NCBI GenBank assembly: GCA_902769535.1
Contig: CACXPH010000002.1
Span: 1 to 64,000 of the forward strand
Length of the DNA: 64,000 bases
From: an uncultured Bacteroidales bacterium
GTDB taxonomy: Bacteria > Bacteroidota > Bacteroidia > Bacteroidales > Paludibacteraceae
Direction of reading: 5' to 3'
Shown: positions 61,910 to 64,000 of the stretch, one piece after another
How the letters are laid out: every line of letters begins with the position of its first letter
Numbering within the stretch: the stretch's first letter is position 1
The notes under the pieces: model-generated
The model's database searches: none
What the model was told of the DNA's origin: nothing
What the model saw: only the letters and a program-made list of their open reading frames with translations
Program-made: the position numbers and the translations under genes

Positions 61910-63507
61910 TCCCTAATTCTCTCATCGCTAATTCCCTTGTTGCTTTTCCGGGCGCAGAGGGTTTTGGTAAGTACGCTTCGGGTGGACGAGGCGGACAGGT
62001 TGTCTATGTGACGACGCTGGAAGATGACGCAGAGGGTGCCACTGTGGGTTCGCTGCGCTGGGCTGTTAAGCAGCATGAAGGAGAACCGCTGACGGTGTGC
62101 TTTGCGGTGTCAGGCGAGATACGATTGGTCAAAGACCTGCGTATTAACCGCCAGAACTACACGATTGCCGGTCAGACGGCGCCGGGCATGGGTATCGTCA
62201 TTACGCATAACAAGGTTAACTGCGGAGGTTCGAAGAACTTCATCATCCGTAACATCCGTTTTCGTATCGGTCGCAATGATGTGAACGGGAATATTATCAC
62301 GCAAAATGCCTTTGGTGCCGAGAACTGCGAGAACTATATTATTGACCACTGTGAGTTCGGTTGGTCCACCGAGGAGAACATGAACACCTATGACAGTCAT
62401 TTCATCACTGTGCAGTACTGCATTGTGCATGAAGGCCTGAACGACTCGGGACATCCGAAGGGTGCACGCGGGTACGGGTGTCAGTGGGGTGGTTCGCCTG
62501 CAACCTACCATCATAACTTGCTGGTCAACAACAACAAACGCTCCTGCCGTTTCAATGGCGCGCAAAGTAATGACTACGTGGTGTATCTTGATTATATCAA
62601 CAACGTCGTTTATAACTACGGTGCAGGCAGTAACGGTTGTTACGGAGGAGAGAATACGGCTAAACTCGCCGAAGGCGAATACAATGGTCTAAACTCTGCG
62701 CACGAGTGTAACTTCATCAATAACTATTACAAACCCGGCGCGAATACGACCAATACTAAATTGTTTGTATCGGTGGAAAAGAACCGTTCGGGTGCAACCA
62801 GTTGGGGACCAAGTAAGTGGTATTTTAGCGGGAATGTGTTTGACGGTGTGCCTGCTGCCACAGAAGATAACTGGTCTGCCGTTAATGTGAAGGGTTATAC
62901 GAAAGAGGAGAGCCGTGTGGATACCCTCATTCGTCCTGCTACGCCTTGGTGGCGCTGGACGGCCGACTCTGTCTACGGTCGTTATGATTTCGATACGTAC
63001 GCCTATGCAGTAAGCGATTACGAGACAGCACAAGAGGCACTTCAGACCGTCATAGACACCGCGGGTGTCTTCCCGCGTGACCACGTAGGACTGCGACTGG
63101 TTCGTGAGACACGCGAGGGCTCATATACCTATACCGGAAGTAAGGCCAAGAAGAAAGGTATCATCGATACCGAAGAGGATGCCGAAGGGTTCTATGATTA
63201 TCCGGTAGTTGCTCCTTTAATCGATACCGACCAGGACGGTATGCCTGATACATGGGAAGAAGCCAATGGCTGTGACCCGCAGGTGGCGGATAATAACACC
63301 TTGCATGAGAGCGGCTACACAATGCTCGAGATGTATCTGAACGACGCCATGAACAAGGAGCCGATGGATGACGGGTATAAGCCTTCTGAAGAAGGCGTTG
63401 AAGATGTAAGATCTGAGATTGAAGATTGTACAAAAATACTCCGCGACGGACAATTGTATATCCAACGCGAAGCAAAGATCTTTACTGTAACCGGTCAGGA
63501 ATTATAA
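61846..63507 (+). CDS. Exported pectate lyase-like protein (PL1 family)
   Basis: The enzyme would cleave polygalacturonate by beta-elimination outside the cell. After a signal peptide comes FPGAEGFGKYASGGRGG, the standard opening of Bacteroidales PL1 lyases, then a parallel beta-helix with SLRWAVKQ, NYTIAGQTAPGMG and FIIRNIRFRIG and an active-site region near 190-230. It ends with a calcium-type linker (DTDQDGMPDTWE) and the shared tail (ILRDGQLYIQR, FTVTGQEL). Start 61846 gives an Arg-rich n-region. ATG 61879 is the alternative. Either start overlaps the RluA-type gene, and part of the signal peptide is encoded by heptamers. Confidence 0.85.
   Translation: MYHRTRTGRFLMAAICCLGSLIPNSLIANSLVAFPGAEGFGKYASGGRGGQVVYVTTLEDDAEGATVGSLRWAVKQHEGEPLTVCFAVSGEIRLVKDLRINRQNYTIAGQTAPGMGIVITHNKVNCGGSKNFIIRNIRFRIGRNDVNGNIITQNAFGAENCENYIIDHCEFGWSTEENMNTYDSHFITVQYCIVHEGLNDSGHPKGARGYGCQWGGSPATYHHNLLVNNNKRSCRFNGAQSNDYVVYLDYINNVVYNYGAGSNGCYGGENTAKLAEGEYNGLNSAHECNFINNYYKPGANTTNTKLFVSVEKNRSGATSWGPSKWYFSGNVFDGVPAATEDNWSAVNVKGYTKEESRVDTLIRPATPWWRWTADSVYGRYDFDTYAYAVSDYETAQEALQTVIDTAGVFPRDHVGLRLVRETREGSYTYTGSKAKKKGIIDTEEDAEGFYDYPVVAPLIDTDQDGMPDTWEEANGCDPQVADNNTLHESGYTMLEMYLNDAMNKEPMDDGYKPSEEGVEDVRSEIEDCTKILRDGQLYIQREAKIFTVTGQEL
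61906..61940 (+). repeat. Tandem array, heptamers (CTAATCC/CTAATTC)
   Basis: About four 7-base units plus a weak fifth contain the RluA-type stop codon and encode the hydrophobic SLIPNSLIANSL part of the pectate lyase signal peptide. Confidence 0.65.
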
Positions 63508-64000
63508 GGGCAGATAGATCAACTGTTTGGTTGTAAACCATTCCCCTTTAAACCAATCGCTGCAAGCATAGACCTCCGCCTCTTTGAAGGGACGGAGTTC
63601 TTCTTTTAAATCCCCGCCTTTGAGTACGATAAGACCGTTAGGCACGGCATTCTTATGCTTGTTGGACACGTTCTTCCGCACTAACTTAACGAGGTCGGCT
63701 AGGGGCATTACCGCACGGGAAACGACGAAGTCGAACTTCTGTTTCTCTTCTTCCGCGCGTTCTTGCTTACATACCACGTTCGTCAGACCCAGCGCTTGCG
63801 CTACCTCCGATGCCACCTTGATCTTCTTACCGATACTGTCTATCAGCAGGAACTGACACTCCGGAAAGAGGATGGCCAAAGGAATGCCCGGAAAACCGCC
63901 ACCTGTGCCGACGTCCATAATGGTCGTGCCCGGTTGGAACGGAAGCCATTTGGCTATTGACAAAGAGTGGAGTACATGGTGCTCGTAGAGGTTGTCTATG
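63502..64000 (-). CDS. rsmG: 16S rRNA (guanine527-N7)-methyltransferase RsmG (partial)
   Basis: RsmG methylates G527 of 16S rRNA. The visible part includes LYEHHVLHSLSIAKW, the SAM motif DVGTGGGFPGIPLAI, LIDSIGKKIKV and VVSRAVMPLADLV. The reading frame continues to the window edge, so the N-terminus is missing. It converges with the pectate lyase gene, the two ends overlapping by six bases. Confidence 0.93.
   Translation of the reverse strand, partial: IDNLYEHHVLHSLSIAKWLPFQPGTTIMDVGTGGGFPGIPLAILFPECQFLLIDSIGKKIKVASEVAQALGLTNVVCKQERAEEEKQKFDFVVSRAVMPLADLVKLVRKNVSNKHKNAVPNGLIVLKGGDLKEELRPFKEAEVYACSDWFKGEWFTTKQLIYLPL

Overview
The window is chromosomal DNA of a Bacteroidales bacterium (phylum Bacteroidota). 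Four things point there. The promoters are of the TTTG / TAnnTTTG type. Recognisable Shine-Dalgarno sites are scarce. The gene families are typical: KorAB, type III pantothenate kinase, BACON lipoprotein, BT_3928 and DUF1599 proteins, C10 peptidases, BspA-like leucine-rich repeat proteins. Several secreted proteins also end in a short shared tail resembling part of the type IX secretion signal. Genus and species cannot be fixed by reading alone. No rRNA, tRNA, CRISPR array, transposase or phage module was seen.

Layout. 1-850: end of a secreted protein, a structured intergenic RNA candidate, a 48-residue ORF, then a train of small hairpins. 0.85-8.5 kb: hypothetical proteins, acyl-CoA synthetase, coaX, outer-membrane protein, TPR protein, lptC, fabG. 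8.5-11.9 kb (minus): two GH13 lipoproteins. 12-15.4 kb: family 2 glycosyltransferase, a conserved unknown, and a PagL-like outer-membrane enzyme on the minus strand. 15.5-21.1 kb: murC-ftsQ-ftsA-ftsZ and a Wzz-like membrane protein. 21.1-27.5 kb (minus): DedA protein, NhaD-like antiporter, then lepA-lysC-lysA. 27.6-32.3 kb: BACON lipoprotein and korAB. 32.3-43.6 kb (minus): an unbroken run waaA-hisS-DUF1599-BT_3928-two C10 peptidases-tpiA-gamma carbonic anhydrase-pyrH-frr-rsgA. 43.7-47.8 kb: tsaD and an exosortase-family protein, facing a CPA2 antiporter and queH. 47.9-52.3 kb: accessory island with a DUF3791/DUF3990-like cassette, a long RNA hairpin, a BspA-like protein, duplicated noncoding repeats and small unknown genes. 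52.3-64 kb: nadE, murB, murA, dsbD, a second BspA-like protein, rlmB, an RluA-type synthase, pectate lyase, and the end of rsmG.

The most unusual signal is a set of about twenty short tandem arrays. Their unit sequence differs at every locus, but copy number is nearly constant: mostly five heptamers (35 nt) or four octamers (32 nt). About half fill the short gap between operon genes and often supply a stop or start codon. Eight lie inside housekeeping or enzyme genes (murC, hisS, waaA, rsgA, korA, queH, a GH13 gene, the PagL-like gene) and are read through in frame. I know of no named element that fits. The closest analogy is the heptanucleotide STRR repeats of cyanobacteria.

Functionally, the window combines cell-wall synthesis and division (murA, murB, murC, ftsQAZ), the outer envelope (lptC, waaA, PagL-like), central metabolism (korAB, tpiA, nadE, coaX, lysA/lysC) and translation (frr, lepA, rsgA, hisS, tsaD, queH, rlmB, rsmG). 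Secreted proteins for glycan and protein breakdown are scattered among these housekeeping operons.
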